A stretch of 64,000 bases of DNA. Origin: Chrysaora quinquecirrha (taxonomy: Eukaryota > Cnidaria > Scyphozoa > Semaeostomeae > Pelagiidae). Shown here in pieces: positions 22,925 through 36,400 of this stretch (the first letter of the stretch is position 1; each line of letters opens with the position of its first letter). Made by a program: the position numbers and the translations under genes. The stretch covers positions 4,146,888-4,210,887 of the forward strand of contig JACTAT010000016.1 in assembly GCA_014526335.1 (NCBI GenBank), given 5' to 3'. The notes under the pieces were generated by a model. It was not told the origin of the DNA. It ran no database searches and saw only the letters and a program-made list of their open reading frames with translations.

Positions 22925-24731
22925 ATGGCTTCGAAATTACTCATATTGGTGGCATTAGCCTTTCTTTATGTCAGCGTCGAGTCACGTCAAAGAGCTAGAA
23001 GTGAGTAAAGAGTTAAAATCAAGTTTTTCATTGACGATTATCAATGAAGAAATAAAATGATGCGACGACACATCTGACATCTACAGTATTTGCATTTGCA
23101 AAGAATCTAGTATTCCAATAGTATTGAAAATCGGGGACACCTTCCTGACAAACAAAAGCGACTAATGTCCCAAAATTCCACTAAGCCCCCTTCTCTTTTG
23201 AGCCCCCTCTCTAATAGGCACCCCTTTAAAATATCCGGAAATCTACAAGGTACTGGAAAAAGGTCCATGCTCTCGAACTGCCCTTTGAAAACTTTTCTCA
23301 TTGAAGATTTACTTATCATCTCCCAGCCAGGGGAAAATTTTGTAACCTTCATCTCCCTAATAATATTTATTTTTTTATTGTAGGAGATTTAATGCATAAG
23401 GAAGAATTTTACAGAGAACAACCTGGTGAGTGAGCAGTTAGATATTCTGTTGGGTGTGTTTACATATAAGGTTTTTACGTTGAAAGGGACAGTAGCTTTT
23501 CTTTTACTAATAAATACTAAATGGGGTAATATTATATCGAAAGCCAAGTTAAAAGATCCTTTTCTCGAAAGAGTTAAAAAACAATGGAGAAATGTTGCAT
23601 TAGTCACTATAAAATATCTGGTGACAATATGTTGTAATAGTTGCTTGCCCATGTGACTGCCCATGAGTAACAGTTGCCGTAGTTGTGTCGAATCAAAGTC
23701 TTTTAAAAGAGAGAAGCCACAAAAGAGATTCCCTTGGGTTACCTATGAATATAATTAGACTACTTGTCTACTTACACATTGAGTCATCACTTAATCATCT
23801 GAGTTTGTTTTCAGCAAAAATTCAAAAAAGAAGCCCATCACCATGTGGAATGTTTTGCCCATCGGCATGTGCTCCAGCCTGCTCACCCTCATGCTGTGCT
23901 GCTGCACCACCTCCAGCTATTCCTGGACTTCCAGGGCCTCCTGGTCCACCAGGACTCCCAGGAGGACCTGGTCTTATGGGACCAATGGGACCACCAGGAC
24001 CTATGGGATGTCCCGGATGCATTGGACCTATGGGACCACCAGGACCACCTGGAGCCCCTGGACTACCAGCACCACCAGCTCCATCATGCCCACCAATCTG
24101 TCTGCATTGGTATGCTATCATCCACCAAGCACAGGCACCTGCACCAGCATACACTTGCCCAACACAATGTATGGCTCAGCCAGGATGTTGCGGAACTCCA
24201 GCAATGCCACCAGCAATGCCAGCACCTATGATGCCTCCTCCAATGATGCCAAGCTGTCAACCTTATTGTGCACCCCAGTGTTGTATGCCTCCTCCTCCAC
24301 CACCACCAGTTGCAATGTTGCCCATACCAGCTAGAGCTCCTCCACAGTGCCCTCCACCATGCCCAAGATCATGCTACCCAGCATGTAGACCTGGATGTTG
24401 CTTCCCAATGCCACCACCACAGCCACCAATGATGATGATGCCAAGTTGTCAGCCATCTTGTGCTCCTCAATGCTGCATGCCACCAGCCCCACCACAAATC
24501 TTTATGGCCCCACCTCCCCCACCAGCTATGATCATGGCCCCACCACCACCTCTCCAACAAGTTTGCCAACCATCTTGTGCCCCTCAATGCTGCATGCCAC
24601 CTGTTTTCATTCCTCCTCCTCCACCTCCACCACCACCACCAAGCATGTGCCAACCAGGGTGCTCCCCAAGCTGTGCCCCAACTTGCACCCCAGCATGTTG
24701 CAGTAGAAAAAGGTCTTCTGAGAGCCAATAA
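22925..24731 (+). CDS. minicollagen with multiple cysteine-rich domains
   Basis: Minicollagens form the disulfide-hardened nematocyst capsule wall. Three exons: 22925-23000, 23384-23425 and 23815-24731, introns phase 1, giving 344 aa. An AG just before the ATG suggests a 5' UTR intron. Signal peptide about 1-19 ([14 protein letters not shown]), propeptide ending in KIQKR (Lys-Arg cleavage at 44-45, as in known minicollagens), then a canonical N-terminal CRD at 50-67 (C-x3-C-x3-C-x3-C-x3-CC), a short Pro stretch and 16 Gly-X-Y triplets (77-124). Two triplets carry cysteine (GCPGCI), which is unusual. The long C-terminal part has three short modules ([10 protein letters not shown] and two [10 protein letters not shown]), a full CRD ([18 protein letters not shown]), an atypical one ([12 protein letters not shown]) and a final canonical CRD at 318-335, spaced by Pro/Met linkers. 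Typical minicollagens are about 150-190 aa with one CRD at each end. Confidence 0.93.
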
Positions 24732-26951
24732 TTCAAAGCAAAAAGAATCGATAAAAGCAAAAGTGGAAACACCAAAGGATACATCAATGAATCAAAGACA
24801 ACAAGAAGTCCTTCTAAGATGGATGGAATGAAAGAAGGTTCATTTATTAGGGAATTATTCCTTGATTTTTAATGGACAATACTTAAGAATTAGTATCATG
24901 AAAAAATTTTGTATATATATATATTGCAAAATTAGAATGTATATTTTAAATTTATTAACTCCTTTACTAGCAAAGGACTACAAAAGATTACAGATTGTAT
25001 ATTGTTAGCTCTTGCTGATAACGAGATTTAGTAATTCTTTACTATGCTTGAGACAAATTTGGAGTCTTATTGGAAAAAATAAAGTAGTTATACAGAGGAT
25101 TATAAGTAAAATGCTTTTGGCAGATTTATTGTTAGTTATAGAGTGATATAGTAATGAAAATATCTGCTTTTAATGACCTATTTTGATAAGCTTGGAATAA
25201 GAAACTGTATAGGCTACTTAACTATTGTATCTAAATAGGGAAGAAAGGTAATTTTTGAGTTTTTGCGTTGTATTTGTAATGTATGGTTAATAACATTATG
25301 ATCACATGAAGGAAATTTGACAGAAAAAATTATATGTCCCTTATTTATTAAATTTATTTTGTCTATTATGTTTCCTGAATTTACATTTTTGAATTTTCAT
25401 ATCCTTGTTACGTTAAGAAGGAACAATAAAAGCAATGTACGACAGAATCACAGTATTTTTGCTTTCTGGTCTATAAAGGCATAGGCTTAAGGCTATAAGG
25501 CCAACAGGCTTATAAGAGCAAAAAGGACATAAAGGCAATTTGCCATTTAGGCCATCACATCACTCAAACGAACACCAGACACCATCATCAGGCAAAGCAA
25601 GCATATTGGTAATTTAAAACAATCTAAAGCGATCCAATACAGTTTTGTATTAGTTAACAAATAACTAATCTTTTGAATTATCTTCAAACATTTCCTACCT
25701 TGATTTCCTCTAGAGTTTTTCTTCCCTCCGCCATATTTGATTGAACAGTTGTGGCGCCCTGTCACACTCGCAAGTTACTGAACAAAAAGTTGTGGCGCCC
25801 TGTCCTCGATGCTTGTCACTTTCCAAACATCATGTCATCAAAGTTATGACTCAGAATAAACGGGGGTATGGGGTCACGATCATTGGAAGCTTGAAGCACC
25901 AGAAACACCGCGTTCTGCGTAACGATTAGTTTTTTGGACATTTTGAAGACCCTTGGAGCGAAAAATTTTTCCGCTACTATAAAAGATCTGGTGAAATACA
26001 TATGCGCGATTTTTGATCGCCGCATCGGAAAAAATGTTGGTCTACTACGATTTTGTCTGCCATGCCTTTCAACCATCGACTTCTAGTATCTAATTCCCTG
26101 CTGTATTCATTCAACTTGGAGCTGCATTTGGCATTATGTATTTATTGCATCCTCCGCGGTACCAAAGCGAGTGGAGATCGAAGAAACTTAACTTTATCGC
26201 AGCGAAATTTTAAGACAGTCGTGAAAATCGTCTAGTGGAGATGGACCTTTATTTTACCTGTCATACAAAGTTCTTTGCTCCCCATATGGCTATTTACCTG
26301 CAGTAAGCTTTCAAATGAAATTTAAATTTTAGAGTGGAGAAAAACTAAATCACAACACTTTTTTTTTAATAAGTAACTGGTCAATAAGCCGCAATAAGCA
26401 ACTAGGGCTGAGATTTTGTTAAAATTTTTGGTGAAATAGCTTTCTTTATACTTTACATCCTTGCAAGCTTGTCAATAACATCGACAAGCCAGAAAAGAGC
26501 CAAAATAAGAGGTTTTAGGGGATACCAGTCATTCTGCAAGGGTTGAAATACTAGATATGTTAGACAACTCTTGAGGGCTGGACCAAAGTCCAGTTGCTTA
26601 TTGGAAAAAAGTGTAATAAAACTAGAGGCGAGAAAAAACTGTTTAATTTGAATTTTCTGATTTTTTTCATACCACCAAATTATACGCAAGAATCATAAGG
26701 CTAAAATAAAAAATATATGAAAAAGTCTAAAATATAAAGTGCAATTTCAAAAAATGTCTCTATATATATATTTGCTTAATAAAAAGTCTAGAAATAGATA
26801 AAAATCTGGAACATAAGTAACTAATAGTTACAATAAGAAAAAAACAATAAAAAATATTATTATGAAATGTTGGAACTTATAACCGATGTAAAAACTAAGC
26901 CAAAACAAGGTGTACCGGAAATAGAACATTTCTAAGAAGGGAATACAGTAG
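24732..26951. other. 3' UTR of the minicollagen and gene-free spacer
   Basis: AATAAA-type polyadenylation signals are visible at about 25077-25082 and 25425-25430. A 16-bp motif GTTGTGGCGCCCTGTC occurs twice (25748 and 25787). No further gene is supported. Confidence 0.45.
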
Positions 26952-27204
26952 CTTAAGGCACTGCCAAACGATCAAACATTGTTTGTCAAACATTTGAAAT
27001 TTGCTTGTCAAGCTAAACGTTTTACCGTTTGGCCATGTCGCAAAACATTGCTCGAGAGGCAGTTTGCTTATGCCAAGCGATGTTTGCTAATGTTGCTTAT
27101 TTCTCCATGACAAGCAATGTTTTTTGACGTGTTCAAATATTGCTTGATAGGCAAATTTCAAATGTTTGACAAACAATATTTGATTGTTTGGACAGGGCCT
27201 AAGG
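26952..27204. mobile_element. foldback/TIR element, family A copy 2
   Basis: CTTAAGGCACTGCCAAACGA at the left mirrors TTGTTTGGACAGGGCCTAAG at the right. The arms include TTGTTTGTCAAACATTTGAA and its complement. No ORF. Same family as 232-525. Bases 27400-27560 hold another short inverted repeat (TTTACACGGA / ATCCGTGTAAG). Confidence 0.65.
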
Positions 27205-27805
27205 TTCTATTGATTTCAAACGTTCTAGCCTGTGATAACGTATTAATTCGGTTATCTTATTTCGGAGTTGTACTGAACATAATACAAGACACAAAGAAAG
27301 CTTGTGACAAAAAGCCAATTTAGGGAACTTAAAAGGAAAGGCTCAGTAATTTCAATACTTAGAGTCTGCAAAAGCTAAAAACTTTCAGTGGAAATTACAG
27401 TAGAAACCGGATCAACTCTGGTCCAATCCAGAGCCAATTTTGGCTCAAAAAACGCCTTCAGTTTACACGGAATATCTCGGGATCTGTACATTTTCTGAGC
27501 CAGCTCTAGATCTGTAGAGAAGTAGAGCCGGCTCGCCTCTGGCTCTGTTTAGATCCGTGTAAGCGAAACAGGATACAAAACATGAAAACAGTGAATGAAT
27601 AGAGCCTACAAGAACACATCAATTTTTGAAGAGAAATCGAGTTTTCTACTTTAGCATCCCATAAGATGCTCTTGTGATCAAAAGAAAAATCCAGAGCCGG
27701 TCCAGTTTCTCTCGTGCGTAAAAGGGGTCTTTGTTTCTTGGAAGAAAATTGATTTTGTCAGGCAAAACAATCAAGAAAAAAACTTACCAAACTACTTAAA
27801 AACCG

Positions 27806-30800
27806 TTAAAAATCAAAATCATAGCCATCATCGCTAAATTCAAAGTTTTTCTGTGCTTTCCTCTTACTTAATTTACTAAGCGTGTTTTTCGTTGAGCTCT
27901 TTTTCGTTCCTAAAGTAAGTCTGTTTTTTGAGCTTACAGTTGATTTTGATTTCTTTTTCGATTGCACACGTTTGCTTGAAAGCAGGGCGCTTGTGATTGA
28001 TAACGCGATAGTGTTGGAGGTGTTTAGAGACGATGAGCTATCAGCGAGCAAACTGCTATTCGCAGACTGTGTGTTTACAGAAGTATCATTTGCAACGATG
28101 GGGGATTCCTTGTGTTTTTCTTGCGAAGTGGCGACTGTTTGTTTAGCCTTCCTGGGCGAAGTACGGCGAATCACTGAATTGTTTGATTCCTCGGGTTTCT
28201 CTAGAGACGACGTTGGGTTTGTTTTGGCACGGAGTAAAGCTGGTGTGCTTGCCAGAATGGACGGCACATCAGCGTTAGCTGAAACGACATTAAATTGCTC
28301 ATCATGAACGTCAGTATTAGGTTCAGTCCCTCCTGACTCTGAACATTCTTTCCTTGACTTGATACGTGGTATAGCTGGCGTGCTTACCAATACTGACGGA
28401 TCAACAGCAACGCTATGCGCGAGTCTTTCGTCCTCGTTGACTGAAACCAAACGAAATCGCTCCGCGTCAACATTATTACTACTTTCACAAACTCCTGATT
28501 CCGAGCGTGCTTTACGAATCCTTAATTTACCACCCTTTTTACTTGGTGTGCTTCGTTTTTTAGTAGGTGTCGTCAAATGTTCGCTGCACTTCGCTCCAGC
28601 TAGTAAAGACGCTTGTCGTTTTCTTGTTTTAACTCTCTCGTGTAAAGATATCCCTTTCTGATGATCATCGTAGAAGACATCATTTGTATCTCCAAAAACT
28701 GAGCTACAAGACTCTGAGTTAGACAGTTTGTTATCCGGTATCTTTATACCTGAGCCAACGTTATTCAAATCATCACAATTGGGCAAATATTCGCTTCCGG
28801 ATAGCGCACTTGGGTTATGTTTCATAAGGCTTTCCGGATCCTCCACTGTGGAGGTCGGTTCTGAATGCCTGGGACTACTTTCAAGAATTTTCCCTCTGGA
28901 ATACTTCCTTTTCTTGGGAGTATGATCAATATTCAAGTTGCCACTATCATTTTCTTTATTGCCTTCTTCTTCAAAACCAGCTTTATTAGGCATTGCTAGC
29001 GTTTTCTTACATTTGAAATTCACTGAATTTTCCCTGCTATTAACATCTTCTTTTGGCGATTTCAATGTACACAAAATATCTTCGATTTTATTCCTGCACT
29101 TCAACGCTGATTCGGGAGAGGAACACTCAGATCCTTTATCCGGCGTAAATTGTAATGGACCGGACTTATCAGCATTTCTTCTAGGTGGGAGATCAGGAGA
29201 ACGTTTGGGCTGACTGATCAGTATGTCTGTAGGTGCAGTTACCTTCCCATGTCTTCTAGGGCTGTAAACAGTAAATTGCGAGTCTTCAATTCCGGAGGCC
29301 CTCTCTTCAAGGACCTTCATAGTCAGCTTATCATGCGAGCCATTAGTCGTCACATCAGGATATTGGAAGTCTATAGTCGAGCTGCCGGAAAACTTCGGGT
29401 CTTCAGTGACGCAATCATCAACGGGCTTTTCCTCATCACTCTGGGTGCTTGAGCCGGAGGTTGTTCCCGCAGTAGCAACATGATCTAACTCCATATCATC
29501 CTGCAGATCAAGATTATCTTTATCAAGAGACCTCGTTGGGTACTGATTGTCGCTACCTGTTTTACGCGACCCACGAGATATCTTCTCGTTTCTAAGTCGT
29601 TTCAAAGGCGAGTAATAAGAAGAATTCTCGTCAGCACTTGTCTGTAACGAAGATCTAGTGAATGGCATTGTTGATTGCCTAGTATTTGATACATTGTCAT
29701 CATCTTCATTCTCATCAAGAGCATAGTCAACAAATGTTATCGAAGGCTCAAGATCTCGCTGTCCTCTGCTCCGTAGTTTCCTTCTCATATTCGTATTTTG
29801 CCTCTCATCACAAACCTGTTTGGCACTTCGCAATCTTCTACTGAATCTCTTTCTTGTATCAACAGCGGGAGATTCATAAATTTCCTCCGGAAACCATACA
29901 GAACTATCAGAATCAGAAATACATCTCAGTTTCCTGTTTTTAGTTTTCTCAGTGAAACATTCCTTGGTCATGTAACAAGAACCATCATTATCAATAGCAT
30001 CATTCGTATCAATATCTGAGTCGGTTTTTCTTCTTTTGCTCCTTAAATTGAACCTATGATTAGCAGATCCTATACAGCCATCAAAAGGTGACATTTTCAA
30101 ATTTTCGGATAGTGATGTTTGATCCTGCTGCCCTTTGCAAAACTTGCCCTTGTCTGTCTTTTCTGACATTGTCTTATACAAATTACCCACACCGTCCTTT
30201 CTGGTCCTGCATCTTATTCCACGACCTTCAACATAATCATCTTCTTCTTTCGCCTCCGATTTTGGACTGCTTGATAGGTCAATCCTTTTCCTTCTCTTTC
30301 GTAATTTAACTTCGTTTTCAGCAACCAACGTACCATGTGCCACTTCTGATGTTTCATTGACGCTTGACTCCTGGACATCTGACTTGAAAGTCTTATCTTC
30401 AGGATTACTCTCCGAGATTGTCACAGATTCACCAAGGAAAACATCTTGATCCATTTCATCCCATTCATTTGTTAGCTTAATTTCACCACAGTCTATCTTT
30501 GATTTAACCTTATCAGCACAATCAGCTTCAGCAATACTCTGGGAGAAGAAGGCACTCTCACATTGACTCTGGTTGCAAGCAGCATCCTCTTCATTCTGCT
30601 TGCTGGCAGCCTGAGATGTGACCTCATCATAGAGCGCTACTCGTTGATTCTGGCCACAGTCCACCACATCTTGATTCTGGCTGCAGCACGCATCAAGTTT
30701 ATTTAGGATTCCATCTTTATCTGCTGCAGGGTGAGTGTTGTCACAAGTGGGATACAGGCGATTCTGGGCATAATCTGCTTCAAGCTGGTTCTTGTCACAG

Positions 30801-33414
30801 ACGGCAACAGGTTGATTCTGGCCACAGTCCACCACAGGTTGATTCTGGCTGCAGTGCGCATCAGTTTTATTTAGGATTCCATCTACATCTGCTTCAGGAC
30901 GGTTGTTGTCACAAGTGATGTCTAGTCGGTTCTCGGCATAATCTGCTTCGGACTGGTTCTTGTCACAGACGGCAACAGGTTGATTCTGGGTACAGTCAGC
31001 TTTGACTTGATTCTGGTCACATATAGCAGCAGTTGGATTGTGGTCACATGAAGCATCAAGTCGATTCTGGGCATCATCTGCTTCAGACTGGTTTTTGTCA
31101 CAGACAGCCACAGGTTGATTCTGGGTAAAGTCAGCTTTGACTTGATTCTGGTCACGTATAGCAGCAGTTAGACTATGGCCACATGTAGAATCAAGTTGAT
31201 CTTGGGCACACCCTGCTTCAGGTTGATACTTGTCACAGTCAACGTCATTTTGATTTTCGCCATCGGCAGCTTCAGAGTCCAATTCAAGATTACTCTGGTC
31301 AAAGATAGCCGGCAGCTTGATGTTACTGTTGACGACATTAGGTTTATTCTCGGCGGAGACAGCTTCATTTTGAGTCTGGTACAAGAGATCATCAGGTTTA
31401 TCCTGGTCGCAGACGGCATCAGGCGGATTTCTGCGCGATTCAGCTACAGGTTGACTCTGGTTCAAGACAATCTCGGGATTACTGTTAATGCGGTTGGCCC
31501 TAGGCTTGTTCTTGTCACGGTCATCTCTATTTTGATTCAGGTCGACAGCATTAGGTTGATTCTGGTTGCAGATAGGATCACCTGTATTCCTGTCAGAGTC
31601 ATCTTGAGGCTTTGACTGTTGGGACAAGGACTCATACTTCATCTGGTCACAAGTAGCATCCGGTTCACGCGGGTTCAACTCGACCTCTGATTTATTCTGA
31701 TTATAGAGAGCTTCAGGTTTACTTAGGTTGCAGTTATCATTATCTTTATTCAGGTCACAGATAATCATCTTCTTGTTGTGGTCAACATTTGGTTCGTTCT
31801 GTTCATAGTCATATTCAGCTTCATTTTGATGCATGGCACTGAGAGCAACAGGGTTATTCAGGTCACAAACAGTTCCACGTATATTATGCTCGCAGACATC
31901 TTCCCGTTTGTGCTTATCTACAGGTTCAGGCTTATTATAACCAGCGTCAGCTTCCTCCTGTTTACACCCAGACAAAGGCTCATTCAAGTCGTGGTTAGAT
32001 TCAAAATTCATCTGGACAGGGACAGTATTGTGATTAAATCGTTCAGGACGCATCTCTTTACTGGCGGCTCTCTTCTTAAATTGATCGACAGCATCTGGTT
32101 GCAGCTGGTCAAATTCATGTCGGTTACGTGAATCATCAAACTTCTTGTTTTCAAAAACATCCGTGGCTACTTTCTCACTTCTAACAGCATTATCTTTGAG
32201 AGTACAGCCACCGTCATGATCAAGTGCTCGAGGACTAATTAGATTGCTCTTGGTATCATCAGTGCTAAAGAAGAAAAACCAAAGTTAAGAAAAAGTAAAA
32301 ACAAAAACCAACTGAAAAAGCAAACATAAGAGAAAAACAAAAATGAAGATGCTCCATTAGGCAAGCAACTTCGATGCTGCAAAAGCCAACTTGAGAAAAA
32401 AATCTCAAATGTTTGCTAAAGCGGGCATTCGAATAAGAGAGTATCAGCGGGTTATTCGTCACCCCTAAACTTTGGTGAAGATTTCTCACCTAAATGTTGG
32501 TGTATAAAAAAATTCCATAAACGACCTACAATCGTTGACAAAATATATTGAAACTGGATAAATAATGTGCAATTATGTACAGATCTCCCTTCTTCCCATT
32601 ACAATGTTGATTCGATAAAAAATTGTCTGGCTTTACCACGAACGTTGTATTGGGGTAAAGAGGGGACACAAAATCGCTAGAATAGGTCTTATTTCTCGGA
32701 AAATGATAATTTTTCCAAACATTTTGTCCAAGATGTAGTCTTCATGACCAGAGAAATTTTGAAATTCCCAATTATTTCCAAAGCCAAAAAACTTGTCAGC
32801 TTTTTATCATCTAGAATCGACATGATGAAGACTAACCAACGTGCAGGAGAGGAATTTGGATCTTTTTGGGCAAAGAAACCAAACCCTGCGTTCAAATCAT
32901 TTATGGAGAAAATTTCGAAAATTTTCAAAACCAAAAAATTGACATTATCCAACCTTTCTGATTCAGCACTTCTAACCACTTCTGCCAAGAACTGATCGAA
33001 TGAGTTACCACGTGAAATGATAGCATCAAGCTCAGTATAATTGGTTTTATTGGTAGCATATGCACGATGCTGATCACCTTTAAGATGCTGCACAAAAAAA
33101 GACTCAATGTTACTACTAAAAATGAATACAAAAATCCGATATAAATATTTTCAATAATGAAAAAAAATCAAAATTCTACATTAGGTCCAAGGATACACCG
33201 TAAGGAAAGCCCGAGTGGTACTTAACCAAGTTTCGGATAGCTTTCGCGCCACCCAAGAAATCAAATGCCTACCCATACTTATCACAAATTTCTGAAAATA
33301 TATACCCAAAATTATACGAATTTACAGAGAGTAACTTAGGGGTTCCAGGGAACATGGGAACATGCGAAATGTATCCAGGGAACAAGGGAAACGTGGGAAA
33401 CAGGGATCAGATCA

Positions 33415-33489
<75 letters not shown>

Positions 33490-36400
33490 GAATTTGTTTA
33501 AAGTAGGCTTAAAAGATACAAAAATTAAAATAGCCAAATTACGGCTAATTAAGGCCTACTGTGTTCCAACAATTATAAAATAATATCATTTACAATATAT
33601 ATCTACTGGTTAAAAACAAAGAACAGAAATTTATCCTGTTAAGAATCCTGCCTTACCATCCGCTTGACAATCAGTCTGAAAAATAATTACAAAACTCCAG
33701 GGAACAAGGGGATTTTCTCAAAGGAACAGGGGAATATGTAACCACTGTAAACGACCTGACCCTCATATCAAAATTGTAACTTGACAAAGCAGGCCCTTCC
33801 AGGTGGGTGCCAGATCCTGAGAAACCGAGCCTCCTAGGTAAATATCAGAAAGTGTAAGATTCAGAATGAAGTCTTTCTGAAAATAAGTAACTAACAAAAA
33901 ATCCAAACCTGTTTTATGCTGGTGAATCGAACCTTGCAGCACTCGCAATAACCACCCTTTATTGCATCCTTTTTTTCTTTCGGACTTTCAGATATCTTTT
34001 CACTGAAAAATGTAAAAACAAATTATAGTAATCTCTTGTATACAGTAAAGGGTCCAAAGAGAGCAGCGTAGTGTAGTGGTTAGCACTTGCACCATTTGGG
34101 CTCAAGGTCTGTGGGTCAAATCCAGGCTATGGAGCACAAAATTACTAGATGTAAAAACCTTGCTCTCTGTAACACCGTGTAAAATTGGTACCTAAGAGAT
34201 AAAGGCCTAAAAAACCCTCATAGCGCCGACTGTATGGCTGCACGCCAGTCCAAATATACTCCCCAGGAAGTATACAAGAACACGCCTAGAGATGCAGAGT
34301 AAATATGTTTGTCAAAATTATAAATATAAAAAAAAATAAAATGTTGTTGTCCCACCTGATATCCTGTGAAGAGTCATCCTTGTTTGTTTCTTTGTCAGAT
34401 AGCTCGTCATTAGGTTCAACGATTTCTGTCCTTCGCTTTGGTTTCTCGAATGGGCAGTGCCCAGGAGCAGAGTCGAAATGCAGAGTAGGCCATTCATTCA
34501 ATTCCAAGTAAAATGGACGGTACTTCCTGTAAATATTTGATTAGGTTGAAATAAACTCTTATTTTTACCCTATTGCTTCTTTGATTACCTTAAAGATTAT
34601 ATTTTCACAGTCAGAATGTCCGTGAATGCCCATTATTCTTATAATACAGCTGCGACATCCGCTATCCAGACTGCCAGCTTTCCCATGGAGGAAAACTGCT
34701 TTTTATCTCTAACTTTACCAAATTTTCTGCCTAACGGTATAAAGAGACAGGACGAAAATTTCAATTCTACCGAAGTAATCCATAGGCCGACAGTTTTCAA
34801 AACTTAAGCTGAATCGCAAGTCTGCTAAATCTACCAAAAATGGAATTTGTTTGCGAACCTGTTTAGTTCTTCAATCTTGATGAATGGTGATTTTAAAGAT
34901 TTCACTACGAAAAGAACAGAAAGTTACATCAGCAATATTAACATAAAAAGTCTTTAAAGGAGAACTCGGGAGGGCTATCTATCTGCCCATCTATCTATCT
35001 ATCTATACAGTATTGTACAACAACCTACATTGGTTATTACGTACATGTTTGGTTAAATAGGTGGAATGGCCGAGTAATCAAGGCATCCGGCCCACGATGG
35101 TAAGGTTGTGCGATTGATCTCGTTAGGGCTACCTTTAAAAAGCTTACAGTCAAACTAAGCTGTCCGCCCTTCCGGGGGTTGGTGAATGAGTAAGTGGCAT
35201 ATGGATTCCTTCAAAAAATACACAATGGCTCCGAAAGTGTTGGAACCCCTGTGCTGAAATTATCTTTCACTTCCTGTCGTTGCTTCACCCTCCCCCTCTT
35301 TTCCCTTAAACAATGTTGTTTAACACTATAATTCCCAGCTAATTCTGGCCTCGCGCGATTGCTAAGAGAATCACCAATAGTCTCAACATTGTTTGAGGGG
35401 GGGGGGGGGGATTTTGCTCTTGAATATACTTGATTCAAAGAAAATTTCAGTGATTCATACGAAAAATTTTGGGCGTTCCAACTACATTTGGCAGTCATTG
35501 CAGTGTGGGACAAAGCTGTACACCAGCATTAACTATATAGCTGTCTTAAAAAACCCAACCTGCAACAGCAAGCGAAACCTTTTTCATATAAGAAACCTCT
35601 TATAAGAAAATGGAAAAGCCGTTTAGTGAATGGACTAGTGGGGCAAATAAAACATAAGAAACTTTATCCTTCTTGCAATTTCATGATTAATATCCCATTA
35701 GGCAGTCTTGGTCGGTGTTGATTGAAGATGGAAACTTGGATGATAAAAAGAAAATCATAACCCTTGATCATCTATCAAGTGTTAAGCGTACTAACTTTTG
35801 AATGAAGTACTTGTCTGGAAAGATTTGGAAGATTGCTTTTCATCCTTCGGCTAAGAAGACAAGAAATACAATATAATTAGTATCAAAAGCAACATATATG
35901 TTTGAAGCTTGTTAAGAGCTTCAGAAACGAAGAAGATAACAAGTTGATTAGCAGGATATAGCAGGCTTAGAAGAAATTCATTATAGTAAGTCTTGGAAAT
36001 CTGGAGCAAATACTTTTTCATTAGAAATGTTTACAGAGAATACATGATATTGAGATAACAAGGGCAGTGCTCACATGCGAGACCTCTGGATATGCATGTC
36101 TATGTTCTAGTACCGGAGCCACCTAGCCACAGGCTCTCGAATAGTTCAGTCCTGCAGCAATAGTTCTGCTTGTAAATTCCCACAGACCGGATAGTCAGCG
36201 ATGGTTGAATGCAAGCGTCTCCTGCATTTGCAGATAAGATGAGCGATCTGAGCAATCGATACGGCTAGGGACTCGCGGATTCGACGTGGGTAGAGCATCG
36301 ACGGCACATAATTGCGAGAAGGCCGACTCAAGAGCTGTCCTGGTCATGTCAATCATGTTATCTCTTATCATTTCTACTTTTCCTAATCCGTCAATCCCAA

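Noticed and set aside
23822..24787. Opposite-strand and alternate-frame ORFs over the minicollagen
   Set aside because: Shadows of the Gly-Pro-Pro and Pro-rich codon pattern; the sense frame has signal peptide, propeptide and CRDs.
27882..32131. Several + strand ORFs of 65-146 codons
   Set aside because: They lie antisense to the long DBF4 exon and have no motif or splice support.
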